Origin: Amorphophallus konjac
Taxonomy: Eukaryota; Streptophyta; Magnoliopsida; Alismatales; Araceae
Assembly: GCA_022559845.1 (NCBI GenBank)
Contig: CM040121.1
Span: 514,394,566-514,458,565, forward strand
Direction of reading: 5' to 3'
Length of the DNA stretch: 64,000 nucleotides
Part shown: positions 10,365 to 20,823 of the stretch, piece by piece
Layout of the letters: each line of letters starts with the position of its first letter
Position numbering within the stretch: position 1 is the stretch's first letter
Notes under the pieces: generated by a model
The model's database searches: none
Seen by the model: the letters and a program-made list of their open reading frames with translations, nothing else
What the model was told of the DNA's origin: nothing
Translations under genes and position numbers: made by a program

Positions 10365-10700
10365 TTGTAAATATTTGTGTGTGTGTGGATCTATTCAGAT
10401 CCGTGTGTCTGTGTGTGGTTTTGTTCAGATCCGTGTGTGTGCGTGGATCACTTCAGATCTACGTGTGTGTGTGGATCTATCCAGATTCGGGTGTTCGTGA
10501 GTGTAGAGTGCTGCGTCTGTTGCAGCGTGTGTGAGTGTTGTTGATCCGATCGTTGAATCGTGTTGGAGACTTCGTCTCCGTGTGTGTGTTGGGGCGTGTC
10601 CCCGTGTGTGTGCAGGCGTCATCCTGTGTGTGCTGGAGCTTGGCTCCGTGTTAGGGATTCATCCCTGTGTTGGTTTCCAGCAGTGAAGCCTCACCGGGTT
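10365..10700 (+). repeat. GTGTGTGTGGATC(T/C) repeat in copia D U5
   Basis: Irregular repeats of GTGTGTG with CAGATCCG/CAGATCTA between them, then CGTCTCCGTGTGTGTG-type units. It occupies the same place in the LTR as the CCCTCCGGTTTGGAGGAAG repeats of copia B. Confidence 0.6.
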
Positions 10701-10760
10701 TTGGTGATGGGTGGACATAGGTTGCCGTCGTTGCATCCGAACCACCTTAAAAATCCTTGT
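10690..10760 (+). promoter_or_regulatory. Conserved U5 double hairpin, copia D copy
   Basis: TCACC...GGTGA stem, then GGGTGGACATAG, then a GGTTGC...GCATCC stem with one mismatch, then CCGAACCACCTTAAAAATCC. The same layout with different stem bases is in copia A and B. Confidence 0.7.
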
Positions 10761-11039
10761 GCCTTGTGATTTGAGCTGTGTGGTTTGGTCCATTTCTTCT
10801 ACCTCCATTCTGTGTGACTGTGTGTATATATTGTCTCCTCCATGTAGTATCTTTCAGATTTAGCAAAATCGGTTATTGTGAGTGACTGATATTGATAGAT
10901 CTAATATAAGATTTAACAAATTTGAATTTCTAATTGCTACTTTATCACATCTGTTTTAAATCGGGTAATGTTTTCTTAAAATTTAGAATCACCCAATTCA
11001 CCCCCCCCTCTTGGGTATCATTGATCGTGGGACTTCAAT

Positions 11040-11051
11040 TGGTATCAGAGC
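11040..11051 (+). other. Primer-binding site, copia D
   Basis: TGGTATCAGAGC, complementary to the 3' end of plant initiator tRNA-Met, three bases after the LTR end. Confidence 0.92.
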
Positions 11052-11101
11052 TAAGGCTATACTTTTCATAGATCTAACGATCTAGAGAAAGATCCAGATC
11101 A

Positions 11102-12170
11102 ATGGCTAGCACCATGTTCACCATGAATTCTCCACCTGTGTTTGATGGTTCTAACTTTGATTTGTGGTTAGGAAGAATGTGCAGCCAAGTCAACTCATAC
11201 GACCCTAAGCTATGGACGCTTATTTCTCATGGTCCTTATGAGTTGCCTGAAGACGAATCAGTCTGGACTGCAGACTATGAGTTCAAACAAGATCAAAATT
11301 GCTTGGTTCAAAGTTTGCTCACTGCCGCAGTTAATGTTAATAGTTTTCCCTTTGTCTCCAGCTGCAGCTCCGCAAAGGACATACTGGATGGCTTAGCCGG
11401 CTTCCATGAAGAGAATGAGGACAAATGTCTTATGGCAGGTATGAGTGATCATAGTAGTGATCAGCAGAATGGATCACCCTCATAGGTAAAATCAGATTTT
11501 GAAAATATATCTCTTGATGAGCTATTGGATGCATACAGTGAGCTTGCAAGTAAATATAAGAACCTAAAATCTGAGAATAAAAAAATTAAAAAAGAAGGTT
11601 GAACAAAACAACTATGATTCCTCCTGTAAAAAATGCTCACATTTAGAGGAATTGATTGAGGCTCATGTGTTCGACATTGAATTTCATAAAGATAAAATTT
11701 ACTCCTTAAGAAATGAAAATAAAGACTTGAAATAAAAAATAAACTCAATGGCCAATGATCAAACCTTGATAAATGAACTCATTCGTGATGAGAAGCTTAT
11801 GAAAGAAAATGAGAACCTGAAGGAACTAAACACAGCCATATCGGAAAGATTGTTGACTTTAGAAAAAGAAAAATTTGTGGCTGTAAGTAATTGTGAAGAT
11901 GTGGATGGATTAAAACAGGAAGTTGATAGCCTCAAGAATACCAATGCAGTGTTGAATCTCAGTCTTGCTACTTGTGAAGAAGAACTTGCTGGTGCTGAAT
12001 TACAAATCACATCTTTAGATAGTACATCTTTAGATAGTGAATCTAGGACTTAAATAATTCATTGTCTAAATTCATGGATGGAAAAGATAATATGGATAAA
12101 CTTTTGGGCATGAAAATTAATTTTCAAAGGGAAGGGCTTAGCTATAATCCTTTTAATTAAGAAGAAGTCT
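11102..12170 (+). pseudogene. Copia D gag (SIRE-like), broken
   Basis: An ATG 51 bases after the PBS opens MASTMFTMNSPPVFDGSNFD and continues with LWTLISHGPYELPEDESVW, the N-terminal pattern of SIRE-like gag (compare copia B, MGSPPVFNGSNFN). A TAG at 11483-11485 interrupts it; reading continues in frame (DFENISLDELLDAYSELASK) to another stop near 11600. A second frame from 11748 is a coiled coil rich in Glu, Lys and Leu (about 100 residues), ending near 12053, after which LLGMKINFQREGLSYNP appears near 12100-12160. No zinc knuckle is reached: the element is cut at 12219. Gag forms the particle that packages the RNA; this copy cannot. Confidence 0.8.
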
Positions 12171-12219
12171 TTTGAGAACAAGGTATATACTTCTTTTGTT
12201 CAAAGTTCAATTATACCCA

Positions 12220-14892
12220 TGTGGACGCACTTTTTTATCAAGATCATTGTTTTATTTGTTTATTGGTATATTAAGTGCGTGGGCGTGTCAGTCACAAAGT
12301 GACGATTTATTCGGGCTTCGTGGAAACCCTGGTGCGCACTGTCCGACTGATCAGACGATTGTATGGTTCGTGTCGAGACAGAAACCCGCCGTGCCATAAA
12401 GGTCACGACGTCATTTACATCCCCTCGGAGAGGGGAACACCCTTGATTAATCCTCGGAAAAAGAGGGCCCCATGGCCTAACAAGTTGTAAATCAAATGAG
12501 ATTAAGAAAGCTTCGAATTGTATTGAAGAGTTTTGTGCTGACAGCGTAAATAGTAAAAGGTGTCAGCCACTCATGGACCATTTTGTGTTCGGATGAGCGT
12601 CCGTTTCGGAAAACACGACGAGAGCGGGAACAAACCCGTACAGATGTTTGCCGAAGACACGGCAGGTTTAATATTCAATCCGAGAGTGGGTCGGATTGAG
12701 AAGGGATGTTGGCCCAAGTAAGGCCGGCCTATGGCCATGCCAGGGAATAATCCCGGGGTCCATAGCCGGTCAGCAGGGTAGCGTTGATATTCCCTCTACG
12801 GGGTCCGAGGGGAGAGGAGATTTCAGTGAGTGTATGCCACAAGGCTACAGTTTAATTTCGTTAGTTCAGTTCCACTTGCGTGTAAGTTTTATTCGTGCAT
12901 GTCTTTCTTGTCATTTCCTGGTTTGGATAACAATGCAGGAAGACCTGGGACTGACACGAGAGGTCGTGACGGGTGAAGTCATGTTAGGGGCGCGCGTAAC
13001 CTAGAGGACGCGCCCATTCGAAGTCTGGCTCGTGTCTATGCTAAATGCAGTGACTGTGTGGGTTCGAGTATGCACAGGATGAAGTTGGGTTCGAGAATCG
13101 GTCCCAGGCACGAGGCGGAGGTCAGTCCTCACGCATAGGGAAGGTTTCCGACTAGGCACGATCCGATCATTCAAACATCGCTATATTTTTTTTTATATAC
13201 TGCGGGATCGTGGCGTGCAGGCACACGTAAAGTGCAATGATATGGTCATATGCCAAGGAACATGGCCTCTTTTATTCACGATATGCACGTGTGGAATTTA
13301 AGTCAGTTCCCTTCTTTATTCATGTGGGGGATGCGCATGCTCGTGCTTGTCAATGCAATGCGGCAATGCTGTGCCCAGTTCTCTTCGTGTCTTCCACAGT
13401 TCTTTCGGTCTAGTTAGGGCATCTTGTTGTTACTTATTTCATTTGTTTGTTACTTCCTTTCGTATCTTAATATGTGTGTAATTCTGGCAAAAATTCGGCA
13501 GCATCTCCCCCGGACCCTGATGCGGGCGGGGTAAAGCGAGTACACGCCCACAAGGAGTAACGTAACTCAAAGTAAAGGTGCACATAGCAACGTCGACACC
13601 TCAAAGAAACCCGAGGATCGATGGATGGAAGACGCAAACTCACGGTTAAGACACAAAGCAGGGAGGAGGGACTCCACCGGATCAGAAGGAGAGGCAGCAA
13701 GGCCGCCGGATTAGGCGGGTGGGCGAGCCACCGAATCAGGCGGGTGGGCGAGCCACCGGACCAAAGGAAAGGTGGCCATGCCACCGTTTCAAGGGAGAGA
13801 TAAGCCACCAGATCAAAGGCTAAGGTGGCTAGGCCACCGGATCGGTGGAGGCGGGGGTGGCCACCGGATCAACAAATGGTGAGCCACCGGATCGCTCGAG
13901 AAGAGATGCTACCGGATCATGAGGGAAGGGATGCCACCGGATCAATGGGCGACGAACCATCAAATCAGAGGGCCGAAGGACCACCGTATCAGAGGCCAAA
14001 GAACGGCACTGGACCACGGGAGAAAGGCCACCGCATGGAGAACCCGCCAGAATGCCACCGGATCACGGCGTGAGCGGGGCTACCGGATCAGAAGGCCCCA
14101 ACTGGCCACCGATTCGACGGAGAGGTGGGCGAAGCCACCGGATCGCTTAAAAGAGACGGCCACCGGATGAGGAGCTGAGCACGCACCGAATCAAAGGCCT
14201 TGGGACTCCAAAAACTGAAGGAAGATGAGGAATGGTGGAGCCACCGGTTGAAGGTTGGACAGCCCTCCACCGGATCAAGGTTGGTTTGGGGCCACCAGCT
14301 CAGGCGTCCCAAGGACGCCACCGGATCGAGAGAGAGGCAAGGACACCGGATGAAGGGGTGATCAAACACCACCGGTCCAAGCAATCTGGAAGGGCACAGA
14401 ACGAGGAGCTTGCCCAGACGTCCCCGGATGGGGAATGGGGTGGAGGACGCTCTGATAGCGATAGGAGGGAGATCTGCTCCACTGGGGTAATTCAAGAATG
14501 CCATCCACTGAGCTAGATGGCCCCCGAGCCAAGGTGTTGTGGGAGCTTTCTCTGACAGAAAGGGGAAGGGGCGATCAAGGCAAACAAGACACCCACCCAA
14601 GGGAAGACAAACCTCAGGGTTTGGCCTTCCAGCCCAGCTCATTACATTGAGCAGACCTTCACACTACCCCCCCCCCCCCCTCGAGCAACACAATAGAATA
14701 GATATTCACTCCAAAAAAACCCACAGACTCTTATTCCTTCGAAAAAAGGACACGTACAAAGGTTGCTACGGCATGGAGAGCTGACGAGAGCCCAAGGGAG
14801 AGAACAAGGAAGCATGGGATACCAAGAAGACTAAAAAATGGAAAGGAGAATACCAAGGGGAGATAGGAGGCAACGGAGGGAGGAATAGAGCA
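12220..14892 (+). mobile_element. Non-coding repeat element E, copy 1 (E1)
   Basis: Starts abruptly inside the copia D gag with TGTGGACGCAC. About 690 bases (12285-12983) match 52571-53273, and 13310-14889 matches 53275-54790, at roughly 90 percent by eye. A 326-base stretch (12984-13309) is absent from the second copy. No domain is recognisable in any frame. TG at the start suggests an LTR end, but the type is unproven. The right end is set by the inferred insertion of G2 at 14892. Confidence 0.55.
13665..14420. repeat. CCACCGGATCA array, E1 copy
   Basis: About 25 copies of a (G)CCACCGGATCA motif, some decayed, spaced 20-40 bases apart by GGAGAGG-like purine spacers. Frames look open across it only because the motif lacks stops. 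Confidence 0.85.
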
Positions 14893-15633
14893 TGAAGAGG
14901 GGTGATCTCGCGCTAATCCTGAGCTGGGGGGACGATCACCGAATAGTGAACTGCAAGGAAGGGAAACGGATCAGGGGGCCTAGGGAAGATTCCCTGGGAT
15001 AAACCCTCCGATGCCTAAGTCAGTAGAGCAATGGTGGAAGCTATGAAGGGAGGAGGAATGAGATGCACGAGATCCCTCTACACCAAGGTGATGAAGTGGT
15101 TCCTGCTCAGGGAGTTTTAGGCGTGTCTTCGCCTTACCTTTTGCTAGGGGGAGTCCCAGGTTTAAATAGTGTGCCGGCCTCATGAGTCCCGTAAGCTGAG
15201 GAGTTTCAGGCGGGAGTTATGTCCTCAACGTGGGCTCTTTATAACCTTGAGGATTCATGGGTCCTTTATCCTTGCGAACTCCTGCTCATAAAGGGCTCTC
15301 AACGGTAGCGGGGATAAGTAATTGTCGATCGTTCCAAGCATGAAGAGTGTTAGCCCTATCTAGGCGATAAGCATAGCTCGGACGAGCCTCGGTCGGAGTG
15401 GGCGCAAGGCGCTAGCCTTTATCCTGGCGAGGGGGATAGGTCAGGCTTGGGTCTTCCTCCGACCAGACCGACGTTCGGGTCTTCCGAGCCTAAGGGCCGC
15501 CGAGGAAGGGCTTGATCCCGAGTGATCTTATTGGGCTTATTAGTCTAAGTGGGCCCTGTGGGCTGTCACTTAGATGAGCTGGGCCTCGTTTGATCCTGAT
15601 GGACCTAGTTCGGCTGCTCTTAGATGGGCTACA
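14893..15633 (-). repeat. 3' LTR of G2
   Basis: The minus-strand start TGTAGCCCATC follows the polypurine tract directly. A TATA-like box lies at 15161-15168. The other end (TG on the plus strand at 14893) is inferred from the point where E1 and E2 stop matching; GAGCA at 14888-14892 would be the target-site duplication, but its partner is not in view. Confidence 0.5.
15161..15168 (-). promoter_or_regulatory. TATA-like box of the G2 LTR
   Basis: Minus-strand CACTATTTAAACC, about 470 bases inside the LTR start. Confidence 0.4.
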
Positions 15634-15655
15634 GAAATCCCCCTCTCCACTTGTC
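15634..15655 (-). other. Polypurine tract of G2
   Basis: Minus-strand AAGTGGAGAGGGGGATTTC, purine-rich and adjoining TGTAGCCC of the LTR. Confidence 0.6.
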
Positions 15656-15866
15656 CCCCTCCTACTCCCGAGCTTTGGTAAGCTCGGAAGAGTAGCTACT
15701 TACGGTTTTGGACCAGCGTGGCTCAGATGGGTGGAGATCTGGCGGTGTTAAGAAGTCACGTGTCGTGGTCACCTGGGCCCGTAATAATGATGATCCTGAT
15801 GGATTTGAACTGAAGGGGCCCCCTTTTCTCGGAGGTCGGAACGACGCGCCGCCTTCCGCGTGGGAA

Positions 15867-15872
15867 TATAAG
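15867..15872 (+). promoter_or_regulatory. TATA box of the antisense gene in G2
   Basis: GGGAATATAAGCG lies about 240 bases before the ATG at 16107 and just after a CACGTGTCGTGG (G-box-like) stretch at about 15758. It would drive the plus-strand gene separately from the minus-strand LTR promoter. Confidence 0.45.
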
Positions 15873-16106
15873 CGTTGTGCGCTTGTCGCTGCTCCAGACT
15901 CCCTCCGTTTTCAGGGTTTGGCTCTCCTTCGTGCTTGCTCTTGTGGCTCTTTGATGCATCGTGAGGACACGATGGAAGAGCAGAGGCATGCAGTGGCGTT
16001 CACGGAGTTGGCGGAGATAACTGTAGAGGCAGTCTGATAGCTTCCTCTTCCTCCGGAGTCTTCGGGGTCCCGGGAGCGTCTTTCTTCAAGTTCCTCTCCG
16101 GATTCC

Positions 16107-18556
16107 ATGGCGGATCAGCATCCGGATGTCGAAGAGTGGGAGGGCATGCCTGTGGTGAAGGTGACGGTTCCAAATTGCAGTGAACTGGGGGAGGCGGAGG
16201 TGAAAAGGCTGGAGCACCAGTTTCGTCTGCCCCACAAGTTTTGCTTTACCACGGCTGCTCCGCACGAGACGAGCTTAGACTCTCGCACAGGCCATATCTG
16301 CACCTTCCTTCTGTCGTGGAAGGGTGGGTTCCACCTTCCTTTGAGCCCTTTGTTCTCAAGCTTCTCAATTTCTTTCGATTGGCGCTCGTACAGTTGGTAG
16401 CCAACTCTTACCTTCTTCTTTCCGCCTTTCGCATCCTATGTTGTCAATGCGGGGTTCCTCCTTCCTTGGACCTCTTTCACTATTTTTTTGAGTTGAAGGT
16501 GCATCCCTGGGCCAGGAAGGGCTTCTATTTCATCTAGGCGAGGCGGAATAGGAGCTGTATTTCCTTTGCCATGAAGGATTCTTCGCACAAGGGGTGGAGA
16601 ACTCAATTTTTCTGGGTGGGGATCTACTCGGTGGAGGAGACCTGGAGGTGTCCCGTAATCCCCAATTTCCATCCGAATATTCCTCCGAGGCAGGACGAGT
16701 TTCCTCCGAACGTGGAGGAGTATGTGACTATTTTGCTGAAGCGTCGCCAGTCCACAGAGGAGCTGGTTACTCCGGAGAACATCGAACAGTGTCTTCTTAC
16801 GCGACTGCATCCGACAGGTTCGGTCGCCACGAATCAGTTTCTTCTTCAGATGTTGAGACTATCTCTTTTCCTGATCACATCTTTCTTCTGTGCAGACACC
16901 AGGTGGCCGGCTTTGGAGGAGGCCGCCGAGGTGATCGATCTCGGCAATGACTCGGTCGCCGACGAGCTGCGATCTCCCGAGGGGCGCACCCGAGCCCGAG
17001 GTAAGGGCAAGAGGATGGCTCAGGAGGGGTCTTCCAGGCCTCGGGGGGCCAAATGTAAGGATCCCGTGGAGGGTATGATACGGGATGCCGTAAAGGCCAA
17101 GAAGCGGGCCAAGAAGGCCGGACCCGTCCCCGTCGTCAAAGGTGGCTCTAGCTCGGGGGCTCTCCCCTCTCTCGAGCGAGATAGGGCCGACCTTGTTAGG
17201 CTGGCTCTCCTATCTGTTGAGCGAGAGGGGGCCAAGGAGGATGGAGCTGCTCCTACGGTCGACGATGATGCTGGCTCGGCTCCCCCCTCGGCCGGAGCTG
17301 AGGGGGCTGAGGCTGCTCCTACAATTGGCAGCGGCGCTGGCCCAGCTCTCCCCTCGGTAGAAGCCGAGGGGGCCGTGGATGAGGCAGGTGACGCTGGGAC
17401 TACGACCGAGATTGAGGCGTTGATTGAGGCGGGCGACGCTCTAGGTGGCGGTGCAGGTGCCGAATCGGTCCAGGCTAGGGGGTCGCAAGAAAAAGTGACG
17501 CAGCCCCAACCGACCGAGGCACGAGAGGCGAACGAAACTGTGGCTCGATCTGGGCCGCCTGGCGGGACGCCGACAGCAGAGGGGGTCTCAATTCCAGCGG
17601 TTTTAGAGAGGCTCGGCATCCAGGCCCCTCTATATCAGGTATGTAGCGGGATAGCCATGAAGGTGAAGGGGGGAGGCAGGCAGCATTCCCCGTCTGCGGC
17701 CCTCGAGGCGGTTATGGAGGGCCGCTTGGTCTTGGCCCAGATGGGGGCCACTCTGGCAGAAGCATACGCCCGGTCAGAGTCAGAGCCGGCGAACCTGGCC
17801 TGGACCCTTGGTGGGTCTGATAGGAAGTTGGCTCGGCTCGCCGAGGAGTGTGATGGGCTCCGACGGGAGCTTTCCTCAGTTAAGGAGCTGGTGCGGGCGA
17901 GCCAGGTGGAGGCCCGGGCACTAACCGTGCAGCTAGCTAAGGCCCGCGAATCGCTCGAGAGGAAGAGCAGGCTTCTTAAAGAGGAGCGCATTATTTGCGT
18001 CGAGCTAGATGGCCGGTGGGAGGTCGAGCATGCCGAGCTGATGGACCGAGCGGAGGAAGCCGAGCGCCTTCGGCGGGAGGCCGAGGCTAATCAGGCCGAG
18101 GCGGAGAAGTATGCGGCGGAGGCCGAGAAGCAGACGGCTGAGGCCGAGCGGAGGTTAGTCGAGGCGGAACGGGAGAAGGCCGAGCTCGCTGGTAGAGTGG
18201 GATCGGCCGGGGCGGAGGCGCTTGAGCAGTACAAATGCTCGGAGGCCTACCGGGTCAACCTTAAGGAGGCTGCCCTCCCCTACTACGGGTTAGCACTTCG
18301 TCGAGGCCTCCGGAAGGGGTTCAAGCAAGGCTACGACCGGGCCGTCTCTTACGCCGAGGAGCAGGAGTCCAAGGCAATCGATTTCCCGTCTGGGCAATGC
18401 TATTACTCGGACTTATCATCCTCCGGTTCCTCTGGTTCAGCGTCGGAGGAAGAAGATCAGGGGGGCTCTTCATCCAAGGGGTCACCAACTCCGGATGTCA
18501 CGGGAGGGCGCGCAACCGAGAAAGTTCCCACGCCGGTGGGGTCAGTGCCAGGGTAG
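16107..18556 (+). pseudogene. Antisense extra gene of G2: PF04195-type 'gypsy-type transposon' domain plus coiled coil
   Basis: The N-terminal part matches the plant family annotated as putative gypsy-type transposon protein (PF04195, Transposase_28): GWVPPSFEPFVLKLLNFFRL, CCQCGVPPSLDLFHYFF and GWRTQFFWVGIY. The central part is Pro/Ala/Gly-rich with KKRAKKAG-like basic stretches (possible nuclear signal). The C-terminal 230 residues are a long coiled coil (AEEAERLRREAEANQAEAEK and similar), ending in an acidic Ser-rich tail before the stop at 18554-18556. Breaks: a frameshift near 16310 (MADQHPDVEEWEG frame to GWVPPSF frame) and a TAG at 16535-16537; from 16571 on, 661 codons are open. A short intron near 16853-16897 is possible. 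Such genes recur in Tat elements; their function is unknown. The antisense position and own TATA box are notable. Confidence 0.75.
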
Positions 18557-19294
18557 GTCGTCGCCAAGGGTGCCGGGGGCAGACCGCCCGAGCCTTCTAC
18601 CTCCGAGCTTCAGGGTGGGCCAGAGGCCTAACGTATCTGCTTTGCTTTCTCTTTTTGTATGTCTTTCCTTCTTCGAAGGAAAACTTTCCTTATTGTGTAA
18701 GAAAACACGTAAGGCAGTAGCATTATGATGAAGACTTAACTTTTTTGTATCGCCATTGCCGTGTTTTGTTCAGCGTATTTGCAGTAGTTGGAAAGTGCTG
18801 ATACTTTCTGCGTGGATCTCACATGATGGTTAGGTGAGCGCCTGACAGGGTGGCTTTCCGTTTTCTCATGCTTTGAATGTTTGGCCGCATCGTGTGTCCC
18901 GCTGGGGCGGAAACGAGGAGTTTGAGGTGACCATTCGTAGGGAGATGTCCCTTTGGCGTGTTTACAAGGGGAGAATCATTTACGACAAGTAGCCTCCCTT
19001 AGCCTATCAAAGGTCTGAAGGGCGTCCCTTCCTCTCCACTGCTTAGGGTTTTCCTCGACAGTCTTTTCTCATTCCTTCTTCACGTAGCGCTGTGCCATTA
19101 TATTCGAAGCATGGAAGATGCTCTGGAAGATGAGGCTGTCGATGATGGAGGGCAGAGAGTCCTTGCCGCTTCGGGTTTAAAGAGGGTTCGACGGCCGGCG
19201 GGCGAGGTTAAAGAGGGTTCGATGTGTGAAGACACGTCATCTTCTTCTATCAACTTCGGCCGGTGCTTGCGGGGGGAGGCGTGATGGCAGACCC
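18557..19294 (+). other. Downstream region of the G2 antisense gene
   Basis: No gene seen. TTTGTATGT and GTGTAAG-type AT-rich stretches near 18650-18700 could hold its polyadenylation site. It ends at the left edge of the palindrome. Confidence 0.45.
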
Positions 19295-19432
19295 AAGCTA
19301 TCCCCCAATTGGGAAGGCCCCTACCGAGTGGTCGAGACGCTCGGGAAAGGAGCGTACCAGTTATCTACGATGGAAGGAGAGCCCATCCCTCGGACCTGAA
19401 ACGTGACTACACTACGCAAGTTCTACTTCTGA
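19295..19432 (+). pseudogene. Integrase C-terminal fragment, left palindrome arm
   Basis: The plus strand reads LSPNWEGPYRVVETLGKGAY and then LSTMEGEPIPRT, a stop (TGA, where the other arm has TGG) and LRKFYF before the TGA at 19430-19432. This is the end of a gypsy integrase, which inserts the DNA copy into the genome. Only the last 46 codons remain; the sequence to the left is unrelated. It is the inverted copy of the right-arm fragment and not part of a plus-strand element with its own pol. Confidence 0.85.
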
Positions 19433-20708
19433 ACACCGAACATTGTCTAAGCAACATGAAATAAAACAAAAGTTTCCTTTCCTTCATTCAAACAATTCGA
19501 TTATACATCAGAAAGGCCGAAGCCAAAAAATACATGTCAACAAAGCAGAAAATCTGTCTGGCGCCACCGTATGAGCCCATCGCTCGGCTGACTCGGTTGA
19601 CCTTCCTGCGTCCAGCCACTGACTCTGCCTTGTGCAGAAACTGGCTCGGATAAAGGGTAGTCGATCCTGTTGGCTCGGGTAGCTCGGAACAAAGGTGACA
19701 GAGGTATTAGGAAGGAGAAGGCTACCTTCCAAGTTGACAGAGATAGAGGAAGGGGAAGAGGGAACGCATATGAAGGCATCCTCCCCGGTAATCTGCCAAC
19801 TCTTTGGAAGGAAGAGAGTGCAGGCACCCTCCGAAGAGTGAAAGAAATGATGGGAAGGGCAGAAGAGGGAGAAAGAGGCTGCGGAAGAAAGGAGAAGCAT
19901 GAAGTGGAGAGGAATCTTGAGAGAGATCCCCTCCAGGGAGCAAGCGGGAAGGGACGGACGGGGGAATCTGATTCCCCCGTCCGTCCCTTCCCGCTTGCTC
20001 CCTGGAGGGGATCTCTCTCAAGATTCCTCTCCACTTCCTGCCCGTCCGTCCCTTCCAGCTTGCTCCCTGGAGGGGATCTCTCTCAAGATTCCTCTCCACT
20101 TCCTGCTTCTCCTTTCTTCCGCAGCCTCTTTCTCCCTCTTCTGCCCTTCCCATCATTTCTTTCACTCTTCGGAGGCTGCCTGCACTCTCTTCCTTCCAAA
20201 GAGTTGGCAGATTGGCAGGGAGGATGCCTTCATATGCGTTCCCTCTTCCCCTTCTTCCATCTCTGTCAACTTGGAAGGTAGCCTTCTCCTTCCTCATCCC
20301 TCTGTCACCTTTGTTCCGAGCTACCCGAGCCAACAGGATCGACTACCCTTTATCCGAGCCAGTTTCTGCACAAGGCAGAGTCAGTGGCTGGACGCAGGAA
20401 GGTCAACCAAGTCAACCGAGCGATGGGCTCATACGGCGGCGCCAGACGGATTTTTTGCTTTGTTGACATGTATTTCTTGGCTTCGGCCTTTCTGATGTAT
20501 AAGCGAATTATTTGAATGAAGGAAAGGAAATTTTTATTTTATTTCATGTTGCTTACACAATGTTTGGTGTTCAGAAGTAGAACTTGCATAGTGTAGTCGC
20601 GTTCCAGGTCTGAGGGATGGGCTCTCCTTCCATCGTAGATAACCGGTACGCTCCTTTCCCGAGCGTCTCGACCACTCGGTAGGGGCCTTCCCAATTGGGG
20701 GATAGCTT
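19295..20708. repeat. Large palindrome (inverted duplication), centre 19969
   Basis: The left arm 19295-19968 is the reverse complement of 19970-20708 at about 96 percent in the stretches I compared; the centre is GGGGGAATC-T-GATTCCCCC with a one-base spacer. The right arm is 65 bases longer because of a 65-bp tandem duplication (19981 and 20046 start the same sequence), which accounts exactly for the length difference. Each arm holds the last codons of the gypsy integrase and about 540 bases of 3' UTR. Confidence 0.9.
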
Positions 20709-20823
20709 GTCCACCGCCTCCAGCGGTCGAGAGGCTTCAACTTTTCTGAGAACGAAATCTCCCGGTTGAAAGTGTCTATCTCGGACTTTGGTGTTGTAGT
20801 ATCGAATGAGACGGCGTTGATAT
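20571..20823 (-). pseudogene. Integrase C-terminus of G2 (right palindrome arm)
   Basis: The minus strand reads YQRRLIRYYNTKVRDRHFQ, PGDFVLRKVEASRPLEAVDK, LSPNWEGPYRVVETLGKGAY and finally TWNATTLCKFYF with the stop at 20573-20571. This is the conserved C-terminal end of Tat/gypsy integrases. It is in one open frame from the junction at 20823, where it is cut by the truncated copia A LTR. RT, RNase H and the catalytic core of integrase are gone, which implies a deletion that also removed the outer part of the copia A 3' LTR. Confidence 0.88.

Larger units (their letters stand above)
9600..11037 (+). repeat. 5' LTR of copia D (left end approximate)
   Basis: The right end is fixed by the CA at 11036-11037 before the PBS. 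The left end is not clear; the sequence changes character near 9590-9650. The LTR holds a GGTCGACC motif array, a GTGTGTGTGGATC-type repeat region and the conserved U5 hairpins. Confidence 0.6.
9600..12219 (+). mobile_element. SIRE-like Ty1/copia element D, 5' LTR and broken gag
   Basis: The LTR end TTCA at 11037 is followed by ATTGGTATCAGAGC, the copia primer-binding site, and then by a gag-like coding region that stops abruptly at 12219 where the repeat element E1 begins. PR, integrase and RT are missing from this side. Motifs in the coding part (LLGMKINFQREGLSYNP) match copia B and copia A, placing it in the same lineage. Confidence 0.8.
14893..20823 (-). mobile_element. Tat-like Ty3/gypsy element G2, 3' half
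   Basis: Read on the minus strand: end of integrase (20823-20571), a palindromic 3' region, an antisense (plus-strand) PF04195-type gene, a G-rich polypurine tract (15655-15634) and an LTR starting TGTAGCCCATC at 15633. This is the Tat layout, with an extra antisense gene between pol and the 3' LTR. The left LTR end is placed at the TG at 14893, where homology between E1 and E2 stops. The gag part of the same element is probably 46969-47840, separated by the insertion of copia A and a deletion of most of pol. Confidence 0.65.

Noticed and set aside
13621..14784. Overlapping frames across the CCACCGGATCA array (also 53580-54757 and 55122-56266)
   Set aside because: Open frames produced by a stop-free, GC-rich repeat on both strands. 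Both E copies differ in frame breaks, which argues against coding.
15708..16037. 109-codon plus-strand frame directly before the antisense gene of G2
   Set aside because: It spans the TATA box and presumed leader. The last part (from the ATG at about 15972) could be an old start of the gene, but stops follow at 16035, so I kept the start at 16107.
14893..19432. G2 left half read as a separate plus-strand gypsy element with the gene in 5' position
   Set aside because: The polypurine tract and TGTAGCCC LTR start at 15633 face the minus strand, and the plus-strand integrase end is only the inverted arm of the palindrome.
19508..20495. Several frames of 80-200 codons on both strands in the palindrome
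   Set aside because: They mirror each other because the DNA is an inverted repeat. Only the integrase end is recognisable.
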